The translations under genes were made by a program, and so were the position numbers. Shown one piece after another: positions 1-5,363 of a stretch of DNA of 64,000 nt. The DNA is taken from contig NZ_AP024619.1 of assembly GCF_019668485.1 (NCBI RefSeq), positions 62,001 to 126,000 of the forward strand, read 5' to 3'. Source of the DNA: Gelria sp. Kuro-4. GTDB taxonomy: Bacteria > Bacillota > DTU030 > DUMP01. The notes beneath the pieces are model-generated. The model saw only the letters and a program-made list of their open reading frames with translations, ran no database searches and was not told where the DNA came from. Position 1 is the stretch's first letter, and each line of letters opens with the position of its first letter.

Positions 1-179
1 GCCCTGCTTATCCCAACAATTTCAAAGTGGAAGGTAGCAAACTCGGTGATGCTCTCATGGCCGGACTTCAGGCAATGCTCTACGATTTTCGTGGATGGTT
101 CGCTGTCGTAACACACTGCTGCTGCTCGGGACATGGTTATTACAGGGTCGGGTGTGTGGTTAATGAGTGCCACCTGCAC
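1..179 (-). CDS. thyX: FAD-dependent thymidylate synthase ThyX, N-terminal part (phage copy, runs off window)
   Basis: Reading leftward from a GTG at 179 gives 59 residues that align by eye with the start of the chromosomal ThyX further right: NHTPDP near residue 7, an AAxxCY segment near 20, and a GHES...EF.TFHFEI.GISRA block at 39-59. ThyX makes dTMP from dUMP with FAD, methylenetetrahydrofolate and NAD(P)H. The gene leaves the window before the RHRxxS signature. The start is supported by GGAGG placed in the last codons of the preceding gene, whose stop lies 2 nt upstream. It belongs to the leftward phage operon, so it is a second, element-borne ThyX. Confidence 0.85.
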   Translation of the reverse strand, partial: MQVALINHTPDPVITMSRAAAVCYDSEPSTKIVEHCLKSGHESITEFATFHFEIVGISR

Positions 180-181
180 AG

Positions 182-577
182 CTATTCCGCCTCCTCTGTA
201 AATACGCACTCGTATTCCGGCCTCCGCCGCCAACACATGTGGCCGCTCGAACCGCGTTCCCAGTATTCAAGTACTTGTACAGGAATGCTGTTCATCGTGT
301 TTCCTGCTGGGCAGTCTTTGTCATCGTGTCTAGGCGGGTCCCCGTAGAAACACCAACTATACTTATTAGGTGTAGGCTCATAGAAAGAGAAAGCTGTGCT
401 TACAGCTACTTTAAACTCTCTTCCGCATTCTTGGCACTTGACAATCAGTAGGGCTACCTTTTTAACATATACATCACACATAGAAGGCTTGAAGGGATCA
501 TAACGCGGCACGCCGTACTCATCCCACCAAAGAGGTGGTCCTAAGCGCTTGGTAATGTCGCTATAATCAGGTCTCAT
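182..577 (-). CDS. hypothetical phage protein with Cys pair
   Basis: 131-aa protein of unknown function, not recognised. A CxxC near residue 48 (KCQECGREF) and further Cys and His residues suggest a small metal-binding fold. The N-terminus is rich in Pro, Trp and Asp. The ATG at 577 is chosen over the GTG one codon earlier because GGAG sits 7 nt before it. The stop is followed within 2 nt by the phage thyX start, so the two are translationally coupled. Confidence 0.6.
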   Translation of the reverse strand: MRPDYSDITKRLGPPLWWDEYGVPRYDPFKPSMCDVYVKKVALLIVKCQECGREFKVAVSTAFSFYEPTPNKYSWCFYGDPPRHDDKDCPAGNTMNSIPVQVLEYWERGSSGHMCWRRRPEYECVFTEEAE

Positions 578-743
578 CACTACTCTCCCCTTCCATTAAC
601 CGTTGCGAGAACCGCTCCACCGCCGCCCGGATTCGCTCCTGCTGCTCCGGCGGAAGCTCGCCGACAGGTCTATGTGCCTCCGTATCGACGTGGATGACGT
701 ACCATTGGATGTGGCCCAACTTACCGCACCATACCCGCGTCAT
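567..743 (-). CDS. hypothetical small phage protein
   Basis: 58-aa product starting at the ATG at 743, which follows GGAGGAGTGGCC; the longer reading frame to 767 puts that ribosome binding site inside the protein. The N-terminal half (TRVWCGKLGHIQWYVIHVD) looks like a small beta-rich domain; the rest is helical and charged (PPEQQERIRAAVERF). It overlaps the next gene by 11 nt and the previous one by 23 nt, as expected in a packed early phage operon. No function assigned. Confidence 0.5.
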   Translation of the reverse strand: MTRVWCGKLGHIQWYVIHVDTEAHRPVGELPPEQQERIRAAVERFSQRLMEGESSDET

Positions 744-915
744 GGCCACTCCTCCTTCGGCGCTCATTGTTATGCTCCTTTTCCCGCTCTAACGATGTTC
801 GTAGGCCAATAATTTGCTCTATATATTTCCTGCGTTCTTGCTTCCAACGAATCTCTGCCCAAATCAAAAACAAAGCAAGAGTTACAGTAGCTAAGGGCCA
901 TAAGTCATAGTTCAT
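721..915 (-). CDS. small membrane-anchored coiled-coil protein
   Basis: 64 aa. One predicted transmembrane segment at about residues 5-22 (WPLATVTLALFLIWAEI), then a strongly charged helix rich in Glu, Arg and Lys that ends in RRRR. The start at 915 follows AAAGGAG with good spacing; the upstream frame to 972 lacks a site. The layout (short N-terminal anchor, cytoplasmic coiled coil) resembles phage inner-membrane or spanin-like accessory proteins, but no family is recognised. Confidence 0.5.
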   Translation of the reverse strand: MNYDLWPLATVTLALFLIWAEIRWKQERRKYIEQIIGLRTSLEREKEHNNERRRRSGHDAGMVR

Positions 916-1291
916 GGTTACGCCCTCTCCTTTCTGCCAGCAATAGCTTGGGCGCTTTGTAGGAATTCGCATAGGATTCAGGCTGAATCTGGAAGTCTAT
1001 CTTCATGTCCGTCACTCTCCAAAGTTGTTTTGTTTGCCTTGTACATTCTCGTGACCAGCGCCACCGTGCCTCGCCCCAATCGCCTGTTTCGCCTTGCTGC
1101 ACCCACTCCTTAACGGAGCCGTATCTCTTTGCAAACTCGTCGTCCGGCATAATAGCTAGAATGTCCACATCCCTTGGAGTGTCCGTGTTAAGAGCAGAAC
1201 CGACTAGGTAAATAGGGCAACTGTACTTACGTGCCAAGGTGCGCGCAACGGCATCAAGCTTGATGACAATCATGGGTGAACATCTATCCAT
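905..1291 (-). CDS. nucleotidyltransferase-fold protein
   Basis: 128 aa. The sequence shows the minimal nucleotidyltransferase signature: a GS pair at residues 31-32 followed by DVD at 41-43 (GSALNTDTPRDVDILAI), and a third acidic position in MKIDFQI near residue 98. Proteins with this pattern transfer NMP groups (MNT/aminoglycoside type) or act as antitoxin or defence-related enzymes; the substrate cannot be told here. ATG 1291 is chosen because GGAGGAAGG precedes it; the frame extends further upstream without a site. It overlaps its neighbours by 8 and 11 nt. Confidence 0.6.
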   Translation of the reverse strand: MDRCSPMIVIKLDAVARTLARKYSCPIYLVGSALNTDTPRDVDILAIMPDDEFAKRYGSVKEWVQQGETGDWGEARWRWSRECTRQTKQLWRVTDMKIDFQIQPESYANSYKAPKLLLAERRGRNHEL

Positions 1292-1736
1292 GGTTAGTGC
1301 CTTCCTCCTCCAGCGCGGCCAGCGCTTTGCGGGCCTTTTCACAAGTAGGGTGGCAGCGGAATGCACTGCATTCTCCTCGGAAGTGGCCGTCTGAATACAT
1401 CAAGCCCTCCAAAGCTTCCCGCATTGCCGCTACCTGCGCCTCCAACTTCCGCACCCGCTGCCGCAGCTTGGCATTTTCTTCTTCGAGTTGGGTTTTAGTA
1501 TAGCGCAACCTAATCTTCTCTTCTGTTTCTGCCAGCCACTTCACCTCCAACTCTCGCACCCGCTGGAGCCAGTACGGAAGGGCGGAGCGGGCTTCAGCGA
1601 TAAAGCGCACATTACCAGGAGTAGCATGTTCGCATATATACGGCATTACCCGCTGCGCGTACACCTCTGCATACCACGGCTCAGGGTCGGCCTTCTCGCA
1701 CAGTTCCCAATCCTTCTGCCAATCCCGCTCAGGCAT
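1284..1736 (-). CDS. phage coiled-coil protein
   Basis: 150 aa. The N-terminal third contains aromatic and Cys residues (WYAEVYAQRVMPYICEH); residues about 57-115 form a long heptad-rich coiled coil; the C-terminus carries a Cys-containing segment (ECSAFRCHPTCEKARKAL) of a type often seen at the end of small phage coiled-coil proteins. Function unknown. The start follows AAGGAGGTGTAGCC, where TAG is the stop of the upstream gene. Confidence 0.55.
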   Translation of the reverse strand: MPERDWQKDWELCEKADPEPWYAEVYAQRVMPYICEHATPGNVRFIAEARSALPYWLQRVRELEVKWLAETEEKIRLRYTKTQLEEENAKLRQRVRKLEAQVAAMREALEGLMYSDGHFRGECSAFRCHPTCEKARKALAALEEEGTNHG

Positions 1737-1738
1737 GG

Positions 1739-1954
1739 CTACACCTCCTTCACCTTAATAAGCTCCCATAGGACTTTGCTTATTGGTTTTTCACATCTTA
1801 AGCACCATGTGTTTCTTATCAATCCCAAATCACCATCGCATTCTTTGCAAGACGAAACTTCCCATCCCTGATTCTTTCCTGCTTTGTCTACACAATCGCT
1901 CTTTTCCGTAATCGTTTTCATCTGCTCAGCGGGCCACTTAACTGCTTCTCGCAT
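1739..1954 (-). CDS. small zinc-ribbon-like phage protein
   Basis: 71 aa. Two CxxC knuckles at residues 36-39 and 51-54 (CKEC and CLRC), separated by 11 residues, make a compact zinc-ribbon candidate. The flanks are charged and helical. Such proteins in early phage operons often bind nucleic acid or a host protein, which is inference only. Its stop lies 2 nt before the next start and its own ATG follows GGAGAAGGCGTAGCC. Confidence 0.55.
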   Translation of the reverse strand: MREAVKWPAEQMKTITEKSDCVDKAGKNQGWEVSSCKECDGDLGLIRNTWCLRCEKPISKVLWELIKVKEV

Positions 1955-1956
1955 GG

Positions 1957-2115
1957 CTACGCCTTCTCCAATGCTTCGTTAATGATATCTAAGGCAGCTT
2001 GGGCATGTTTTCGCACCCACTCCGTATCTTCGGGTATCTGTAAGCCGTTCATCGCTAGGGCTATTTCTAGCCCGGCATGCACTAAGGCGGACCTGTACCG
2101 GACAGCTTTTGACAT
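1957..2115 (-). CDS. hypothetical 52-aa phage protein
   Basis: Short frame beginning ATG TCA AAA GCT GTC and ending in EALEKA-stop. It is supported by a strong GGAGG eight bases before the ATG, by coupling to both neighbours (TAG-CCC-ATG upstream, TAG-CC-ATG downstream), and by filling the gap between two accepted genes. The product is mostly helical (LVHAGLEIALAMNG, HAQAALDIINEALEK). No family is recognised. Confidence 0.5.
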   Translation of the reverse strand: MSKAVRYRSALVHAGLEIALAMNGLQIPEDTEWVRKHAQAALDIINEALEKA

Positions 2116-2118
2116 GGG

Positions 2119-2307
2119 CTACACCTCCTCACTAACCGGATACCCTTCATGCAACGTTCCTTCGGAGTCAGTGTAAAAGTAGCCCGCTTCGCACCGCCCG
2201 TTCCCGCACCAGTAAATATCCCCTACTTGTTCAATCTCGCCGGGGCCTACGTAGGGGCCGTAGCAGTCATTCCATTTCAATTCTTTGCCGCAAACTGGGC
2301 ACTTCAT
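2119..2307 (-). CDS. small Cys-rich zinc-finger-like phage protein
   Basis: 62 aa from the ATG at 2307 (GGAGGAGTGCAG just upstream). It opens with CPVCG, and has further Cys at about 15, 34 and 39 (WCGNGRCEAGYFYTD), giving a split CxxC/CxxxxC metal site in a beta-rich protein. This resembles many uncharacterised phage zinc-ribbon proteins. The longer frame to 2394 is rejected because it begins with low-complexity Arg/Ser sequence and overlaps the neighbour. Confidence 0.55.
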   Translation of the reverse strand: MKCPVCGKELKWNDCYGPYVGPGEIEQVGDIYWCGNGRCEAGYFYTDSEGTLHEGYPVSEEV

Positions 2308-2453
2308 CTGCACTCCTCCTCGTCTGCCTTGTCGGCAACGAGCATGTAGATTGCTTTTATTTCGCGTACTACATCGTCTAATTCGTACTTGCAACGAGCC
2401 GTTTTCTCAAGCAAAAGAGCCAAGCCGTCTTTTAACTCGGAGTGACCAAGCAT
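2304..2453 (-). CDS. hypothetical 49-aa phage protein
   Basis: Starts at the ATG at 2453 after GGAGGAGGAGTAAC. The product is one or two amphipathic helices (ELKDGLALLLEKTARCKYELDDVVREIKAIYML) with an acidic Cys-containing tail. It overlaps the following zinc-finger-like gene by 4 nt. Function unknown; it could be a small regulator or inhibitor. Confidence 0.45.
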   Translation of the reverse strand: MLGHSELKDGLALLLEKTARCKYELDDVVREIKAIYMLVADKADEEECR

Positions 2454-2454
2454 G

Positions 2455-2748
2455 TTACTCCTCCTCCACAGACTCATACGTTGCCTCAAACACGTCCGGT
2501 TTGCAGGGGTAACGCTCACCCTTGACGCCAGTGATGATGTAGTCACCAGGAGAGATAAACAACGGGCCTTCCAACGTCATGACGTAGGGTTGATTCCTTT
2601 CACAGTCAGTACACATCCCCCATTTTACGTTTGGGGAAACAGCGCCCATAAAAGGACAACCTTTATCTACACAAGCAAACCCGTCCTCTAGTCCAGGTCG
2701 ATATACCTCCGCATCAATCACCACAGGCTTCTTGCGGTACTTAGCCAT
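2455..2748 (-). CDS. conserved phage protein (PGDYIITGVKGE family)
   Basis: 97 aa. The N-terminal AKYRKKPVVIDAEVY and the C-terminal block TLEGPLFISPGDYIITGVKGE followed by YPCKPDVFEATYE are, from memory, a common unnamed protein family of Firmicutes phages. This copy has an insertion with four Cys (residues about 26-50, CVDKGCPF...CTDC) that may bind metal. It is probably cytoplasmic. Function unknown in the family. The start follows GGAGGCATAGCCA. Confidence 0.65.
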   Translation of the reverse strand: MAKYRKKPVVIDAEVYRPGLEDGFACVDKGCPFMGAVSPNVKWGMCTDCERNQPYVMTLEGPLFISPGDYIITGVKGERYPCKPDVFEATYESVEEE

Positions 2749-2751
2749 TGG

Positions 2752-2958
2752 CTATGCCTCCTCATCTACCTTTCTATCTTCAATGCTAAGTGTCTCGCGT
2801 AATTTCTTGACTTCTCTCCAAGATAAAATCACAGCAGCAACCAAGGACTTATCCTCCCAATTTTCAATCCTTAGCCCCTCAGAAGTAGCACGTATGTTAA
2901 CGAAGGACTCAGGAGCGTAGGCTATAGTGTACAGCGTCTTGGAAAACTGCGAAGACAT
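2752..2958 (-). CDS. hypothetical phage protein
   Basis: 68 aa, with no recognised motif. The N-terminal part alternates hydrophobic and polar residues (beta-like, SKTLYTIAYAPESFVNIRAT); the C-terminal half is helical (LSWREVKKLRETLSI). Its last codons GAGGAGGCATAG supply the ribosome binding site of the next gene. The start at 2958 follows AAGGAGGAATAGAC, where TAG is the stop of the gene upstream. Confidence 0.5.
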   Translation of the reverse strand: MSSQFSKTLYTIAYAPESFVNIRATSEGLRIENWEDKSLVAAVILSWREVKKLRETLSIEDRKVDEEA

Positions 2959-2960
2959 GT

Positions 2961-3080
2961 CTATTCCTCCTTTTCTTCCTTGGCAGCTTCATTTTCCGCT
3001 TCCAGCCTAGTGTTTTCGTTTTCGATGTATTGCCCTTCCCAATCTAGAGCTTCATAGTACTCGGTATAATCGCTGAACAT
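2961..3080 (-). CDS. very small acidic phage protein (39 aa)
   Basis: ATG at 3080 preceded by GGAGGCGTAGAG, ending in KEEKEE-stop at 2961. Tyr-rich N-terminus (SDYTEYYEALDWEG) and a Glu/Asn-rich single helix. Support comes from the ribosome binding site and from its exact fit between two neighbours; no homologue is recognised. Confidence 0.4.
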   Translation of the reverse strand: MFSDYTEYYEALDWEGQYIENENTRLEAENEAAKEEKEE

Positions 3081-3082
3081 CT

Positions 3083-3298
3083 CTACGCCTCCTTCGCCTC
3101 TTGTATCCGCCTGACGATTTCATCGGGCGACTGGCATACGGTAAAGGTTTCGTTGCCGACCATCACAACCCCCAACGGTATAGACTGCTACCATGTGCGC
3201 GTAGATAGGTGGCCCCAAAACGCTTGGATGGCTCCTACGGCGAAGTAAAACTCCCTGTTTTCTCCTCCGTATTCTGTCAATCGAATGAATTTATCCAT
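3083..3298 (-). pseudogene. FlbD-like small protein interrupted by in-frame TAG
   Basis: A 72-codon frame starts with ATG after AAAGGGGTGTAGCCG and ends at TAG 3083, but carries one internal TAG at codon 37. Read through, the product (MDKFIRLTEYGGENREFYFAV... then ...VMVGNETFTVCQSPDEIVRRIQEA) has the pattern of the FlbD-like family: two short beta strands, a V-x-ESPxEIVxxI end. An intact relative lies at 4039-4218. Either the gene has decayed by a single nonsense change or the two halves are made separately; a GTG/ATG restart exists at about codons 45-46. Confidence 0.5.
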
Positions 3299-3322
3299 CG
3301 GCTACACCCCTTTCCAACTTAG

Positions 3323-3604
3323 TTACTTCCGTATTCCGAACACTTCCCTGAAGCACTTTGCCGCAATGTTTCTGGCGTCTCTAAGCCCTAGAATGTACTC
3401 ATCCTTTAACATCCGTTGCTGATCAAGAGTTAAGTCATACTTAGAATACAAATTGTGCTCTTCAGCTCGTCCAGTACATTCTCTCCCATATCTTTCCAGC
3501 CTTCTTAAGCATTCCTTACAACCATACCTGATGCGAAGTTCAAGAAGAACCACGCGAAGGAATAAAATCACTAGGATAATCCAACCAGCAAGAGCCCAAT
3601 CCAT
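3323..3604 (-). CDS. small N-terminally anchored membrane protein
   Basis: 93 aa with one membrane segment at residues about 5-22 (LAGWIILVILFLRVVLLEL) followed by a helical cytoplasmic domain containing CKECLRRLERYGREC and a helix ending in FGIRK. Not recognised. The stop of the upstream gene and the sequence GGAGGCATAGCC overlap its ribosome binding site. Likely an accessory phage membrane protein. Confidence 0.5.
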   Translation of the reverse strand: MDWALAGWIILVILFLRVVLLELRIRYGCKECLRRLERYGRECTGRAEEHNLYSKYDLTLDQQRMLKDEYILGLRDARNIAAKCFREVFGIRK

Positions 3605-3610
3605 TTTTGG

Positions 3611-3817
3611 CTATGCCTCCCCATCCCCTATTACCATCCAATTTTCAATCGCCACATGGGTTACGCCAGCCTTGTCTAAATACTCAATAAAGGTGTCCTC
3701 CACTTTTTCCTCAAGGTCGCTCCATTCCCTGTAAAGCATGTCTCTAGGGTCTTTCTTAAGCTCCATTTCTACCGGCACATATAGTTCTACGGTGCACCAT
3801 AGCCTATACTTAGCCAT
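3611..3817 (-). CDS. hypothetical phage protein
   Basis: 68 aa. It starts AKYRLWCTVELYVPVEMEL, an alternating hydrophobic pattern suggesting a beta hairpin, and continues with a helical acidic part (REWSDLEEKVEDTFIEYLD) and a final strand (THVAIENWMVIG). The GGAGGCGTAGCG before the ATG matches the junction motif of this operon even though only the tRNA-like element, not a gene, lies upstream. Function unknown. Confidence 0.5.
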   Translation of the reverse strand: MAKYRLWCTVELYVPVEMELKKDPRDMLYREWSDLEEKVEDTFIEYLDKAGVTHVAIENWMVIGDGEA

Positions 3818-3842
3818 CGCTACGCCTCCTCTCGTCTTGGTT

Positions 3843-3942
3843 CAGGGCGGCCCGGATTTGAACCGGGTGCTATTGGCTGCCGTTTCGTGTGCACCCTCCG
3901 CGGCAACCTCATCGTGTGCATTTCCCACCACGCCGCCGCCCT
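3843..3942 (-). other. tRNA-like element with atypical central arm
   Basis: On the minus strand a perfect 7-bp acceptor-type stem (AGGGCGG with CCGCCCT) encloses a canonical T-arm, CCCGG-TTCAAAT-CCGGG, directly before the 3' stem, and a possible 4-bp D-stem (CGTG/CACG) whose loop contains GGG. Instead of a standard anticodon arm, the centre folds as one 8-bp stem (GGTTGCCG with CGGCAGCC, one wobble) with an 18-nt loop. TGCACACGA occurs twice inside. No CCA is encoded. It may be a decayed or unusual phage tRNA or another structured RNA; no convincing anticodon can be assigned. Confidence 0.5.
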
Positions 3943-3949
3943 GATATTT

Positions 3950-3974
3950 GCCCGCCCCGCCGTGCATAGACAAC
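3950..3974 (-). repeat. GC-rich repeat, copy 2 (GTTGTCTATGCACGGCGGGG)
   Basis: This 25-nt stretch repeats 4242-4265 with one inserted base and ends, on the minus strand, in GGCGGGGCGGGC. The two copies lie downstream of the two neighbouring small genes. It leads 8 nt later into the tRNA-like element. The sequence from 3950 to about 4015 is GC-rich and can form local hairpins (GCATGTATGC; CCGCAAGGGCCCGCGG). Confidence 0.5.
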
Positions 3975-4038
3975 CGTGCGGCATACATGCCACCGCGGGC
4001 CCTTGCGGTCGGGGAGAGCTGCATGCGCCCTGATTTGC

Positions 4039-4218
4039 TTACGTATCGCTCGGAATCATCGCCAGTATCTGTTCCGGCGTTTCCCGAACGACCCAGCTCC
4101 CTTTTGTGGTCGCTATGACTGTCTTTCCTGGGACATCCTCATAGATTGCCGTGATAGAATCCACAGGGATATATACTTTTGTACAAGACGGATACAAGGT
4201 AGGTTCAATGAAACCCAT
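4039..4218 (-). CDS. FlbD-like small phage protein
   Basis: 59 aa, ATG at 4218 after AAAGGAGGAAAGGCGCT. The product shows the FlbD-like pattern: VYIPVDSITAIYED, a turn, TVIATTKGSWVVRETPEQILAMI. FlbD-family proteins are small beta-rich proteins found beside flagellar genes and, as here, widely in phages; the phage function is unknown. It is the intact relative of the amber-interrupted gene at 3083-3298, which suggests duplication within the operon. Confidence 0.6.
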   Translation of the reverse strand: MGFIEPTLYPSCTKVYIPVDSITAIYEDVPGKTVIATTKGSWVVRETPEQILAMIPSDT

Positions 4219-4241
4219 AGCGCCTTTCCTCCTTTGACTTA

Positions 4242-4304
4242 GCCCGCCCCGCCGTGCATGACAACTTAGACGGGGTGCCGCCCAAACTTGCGGACAGGGC
4301 GGGC
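4242..4304 (-). repeat. GC-rich hairpin element, copy 1
   Basis: An 8-bp terminal stem (GCCCGCCC with GGGCGGGC) encloses 47 nt that include GGGCGGCACCCCG. The distal 24 nt repeat almost exactly at 3950-3974. It sits between the 38-aa gene and the FlbD-like gene. It may act as an RNA processing or stability element; it has no T tract, so it is not a standard terminator. Confidence 0.45.
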
Positions 4305-4311
4305 AACGAAT

Positions 4312-4428
4312 TTAGTACCTTGGTGCTACATAATGCTGCCAGCAAAACGCTCGTACCCAAGCCAACGGTTTCGGAAGCCACTCACTCCAAGCGTAGAAAA
4401 GGTGATCCAGCAACCTAAACAACATCAT
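4312..4428 (-). CDS. very small aromatic-rich phage peptide (38 aa)
   Basis: Two adjacent ATG codons at 4428 and 4425 follow AAAGGGGTTAACGGTT. The predicted peptide (MMLFRLLDHLFYAWSEWLP...) is rich in Trp, Phe, Tyr and Leu and could lie on a membrane. Supported only by its ribosome binding site and the gap it fills; not recognised. Confidence 0.35.
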   Translation of the reverse strand: MMLFRLLDHLFYAWSEWLPKPLAWVRAFCWQHYVAPRY

Positions 4429-4455
4429 AACCGTTAACCCCTTTCCTCTAAGGTC

Positions 4456-4478
4456 TTTGTTTTGTTTTGTTTTGTTTT
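4456..4478 (-). repeat. AAAAC pentanucleotide tandem repeat
   Basis: Four to five exact copies of AAAAC (minus strand) just upstream of the 38-aa gene's leader and 18 nt from the third NGGTN array. The period of five matches that of the neighbouring degenerate arrays although the unit differs. Confidence 0.7.
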
Positions 4479-4496
4479 AGAGGCTCTACCTAAACA

Positions 4497-4595
4497 CACC
4501 ACACCGTACCCAACCGAACCAAACCGTACCTCACCGAACCCTACCCTATCCAACCAAACCCTATCTAACCAAACCAAACCCTACCCTATAAGCCA
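4497..4595 (-). repeat. degenerate pentamer array, 18 NGGTN units with TGGCTTATA leader
   Basis: On the minus strand a 9-nt leader TGGCTTATA (4587-4595) is followed by 18 consecutive 5-nt units of the form NGGTN (two read AGATA and GGATA). Positions 2-4 are nearly invariant, positions 1 and 5 vary freely. It begins right after the stop of the 193-aa gene. GG every five bases allows two-layer G-quadruplexes in the transcript. Confidence 0.8.
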
Positions 4596-4599
4596 TACC

Positions 4600-5181
4600 T
4601 TACGCTAAAACTTCAACATTAAACCGTCCGTACCGTGGGCGGTTGTCTCCGATTGCGCACTGCTGACCTGCCAATATCAAAGCCTCAATTACATCCTCTC
4701 TGTTAATAAGCAACGGTAAATAGTTGATGGTGAATTGTAAACCCCATTTATTAAATCTTGGACGACAACGCAATGTCCTACTTTGCTTTACTGCGACGGA
4801 ACGTACATCTCGGAATTCTGGCAATGTTACTAATTCATCTATCTTTCGGGGACCGTCATAAATAAGTTTGATTCTATCAGGCTCAATTACAACGCCTGCT
4901 TCTGCGCTTTTCCCCTTCCTAGTTCGCCTAGCACCGTTTCTAAGTGCGGCCTCCAACATGTCCGCTGGGATATAAGGTCCAAGCTCTTCATCGTAGTACA
5001 TATTCAACCTAAACTCAAGGTCCATCAACAAGAGTGTATCAACGTCGGTTTTCTTCTTGGCAGGCTTACTCGTTATTTTCTTAATTTCCTTCACTAATGG
5101 GTGGGTCGGATTAACCCCCGCCGGAGAGTGCATTAACAAGGGAGAAATTCCATTAATCCGAACCTGAATGCTTTCAGGCAT
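4600..5181 (-). CDS. phage protein of unknown function with RAMP (Cas7)-like hints
   Basis: 193 aa. It begins with a strand-loop block, VRINGISPLLMHSP, and ends in AIGDNRPRYGRFNVEVL, a Gly/Arg-rich loop before the last strand. This pairing is reminiscent of RAMP/Cas7-like RNA-binding folds, but the resemblance is weak and by eye only. A Lys-rich segment (KEIKKITSKPAKKK) and a basic patch (RRTRKGK) also suggest nucleic-acid binding. The start follows AAAGGAGGTAGTAAA. It is bracketed on both sides by degenerate pentamer arrays and lies in the recombination/replication module of the element. The true function is unknown. Confidence 0.6.
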   Translation of the reverse strand: MPESIQVRINGISPLLMHSPAGVNPTHPLVKEIKKITSKPAKKKTDVDTLLLMDLEFRLNMYYDEELGPYIPADMLEAALRNGARRTRKGKSAEAGVVIEPDRIKLIYDGPRKIDELVTLPEFRDVRSVAVKQSRTLRCRPRFNKWGLQFTINYLPLLINREDVIEALILAGQQCAIGDNRPRYGRFNVEVLA

Positions 5182-5206
5182 TTTACTACCTCCTTTGTGT
5201 TGTAGG

Positions 5207-5275
5207 AACCAAACCCTACCGCACCAAACCGCACCGAACCTGACCGCACCTGACCATACCTTACCCTAGAAGCCA
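5207..5275 (-). repeat. degenerate pentamer array, leader plus exactly 12 NGGTN units (copy 2)
   Basis: Minus-strand leader TGGCTTCTA (5267-5275) followed by exactly 12 units of NGGTN (5207-5266), ending 25 nt before the start codon of the 193-aa gene. All 12 units keep GGT at positions 2-4. It is the second half of a 69-bp period with the block at 5276-5344. Confidence 0.85.
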
Positions 5276-5344
5276 TACCGCACCAAACCCGACCATACCG
5301 AACCTTACCAGACCACACCCTACCGAACCAAACCCTAGAAGCCA
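5276..5344 (-). repeat. degenerate pentamer array, leader plus exactly 12 NGGTN units (copy 1)
   Basis: Same design as the adjacent block: leader TGGCTTCTA (5336-5344) and 12 NGGTN units (5276-5335). Unit by unit the variable bases differ between the two copies while GGT is unchanged in all 24 units. It lies 19 nt after the stop of the winged-helix-like gene. Confidence 0.85.
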
Positions 5345-5363
5345 CATCACAATAGTCCGTTGC

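Noticed and set aside
3083-3298. Pyrrolysine or suppressor-tRNA decoding of the amber codon by the nearby tRNA-like element
   Set aside because: The tRNA-like sequence contains no CUA in a position that could be an anticodon, and no pyl genes are present.
4497-5344. CRISPR array
   Set aside because: Units are 5 bp, not 25-40 bp, with no unique spacers and no cas genes beyond a Cas4-like phage nuclease.
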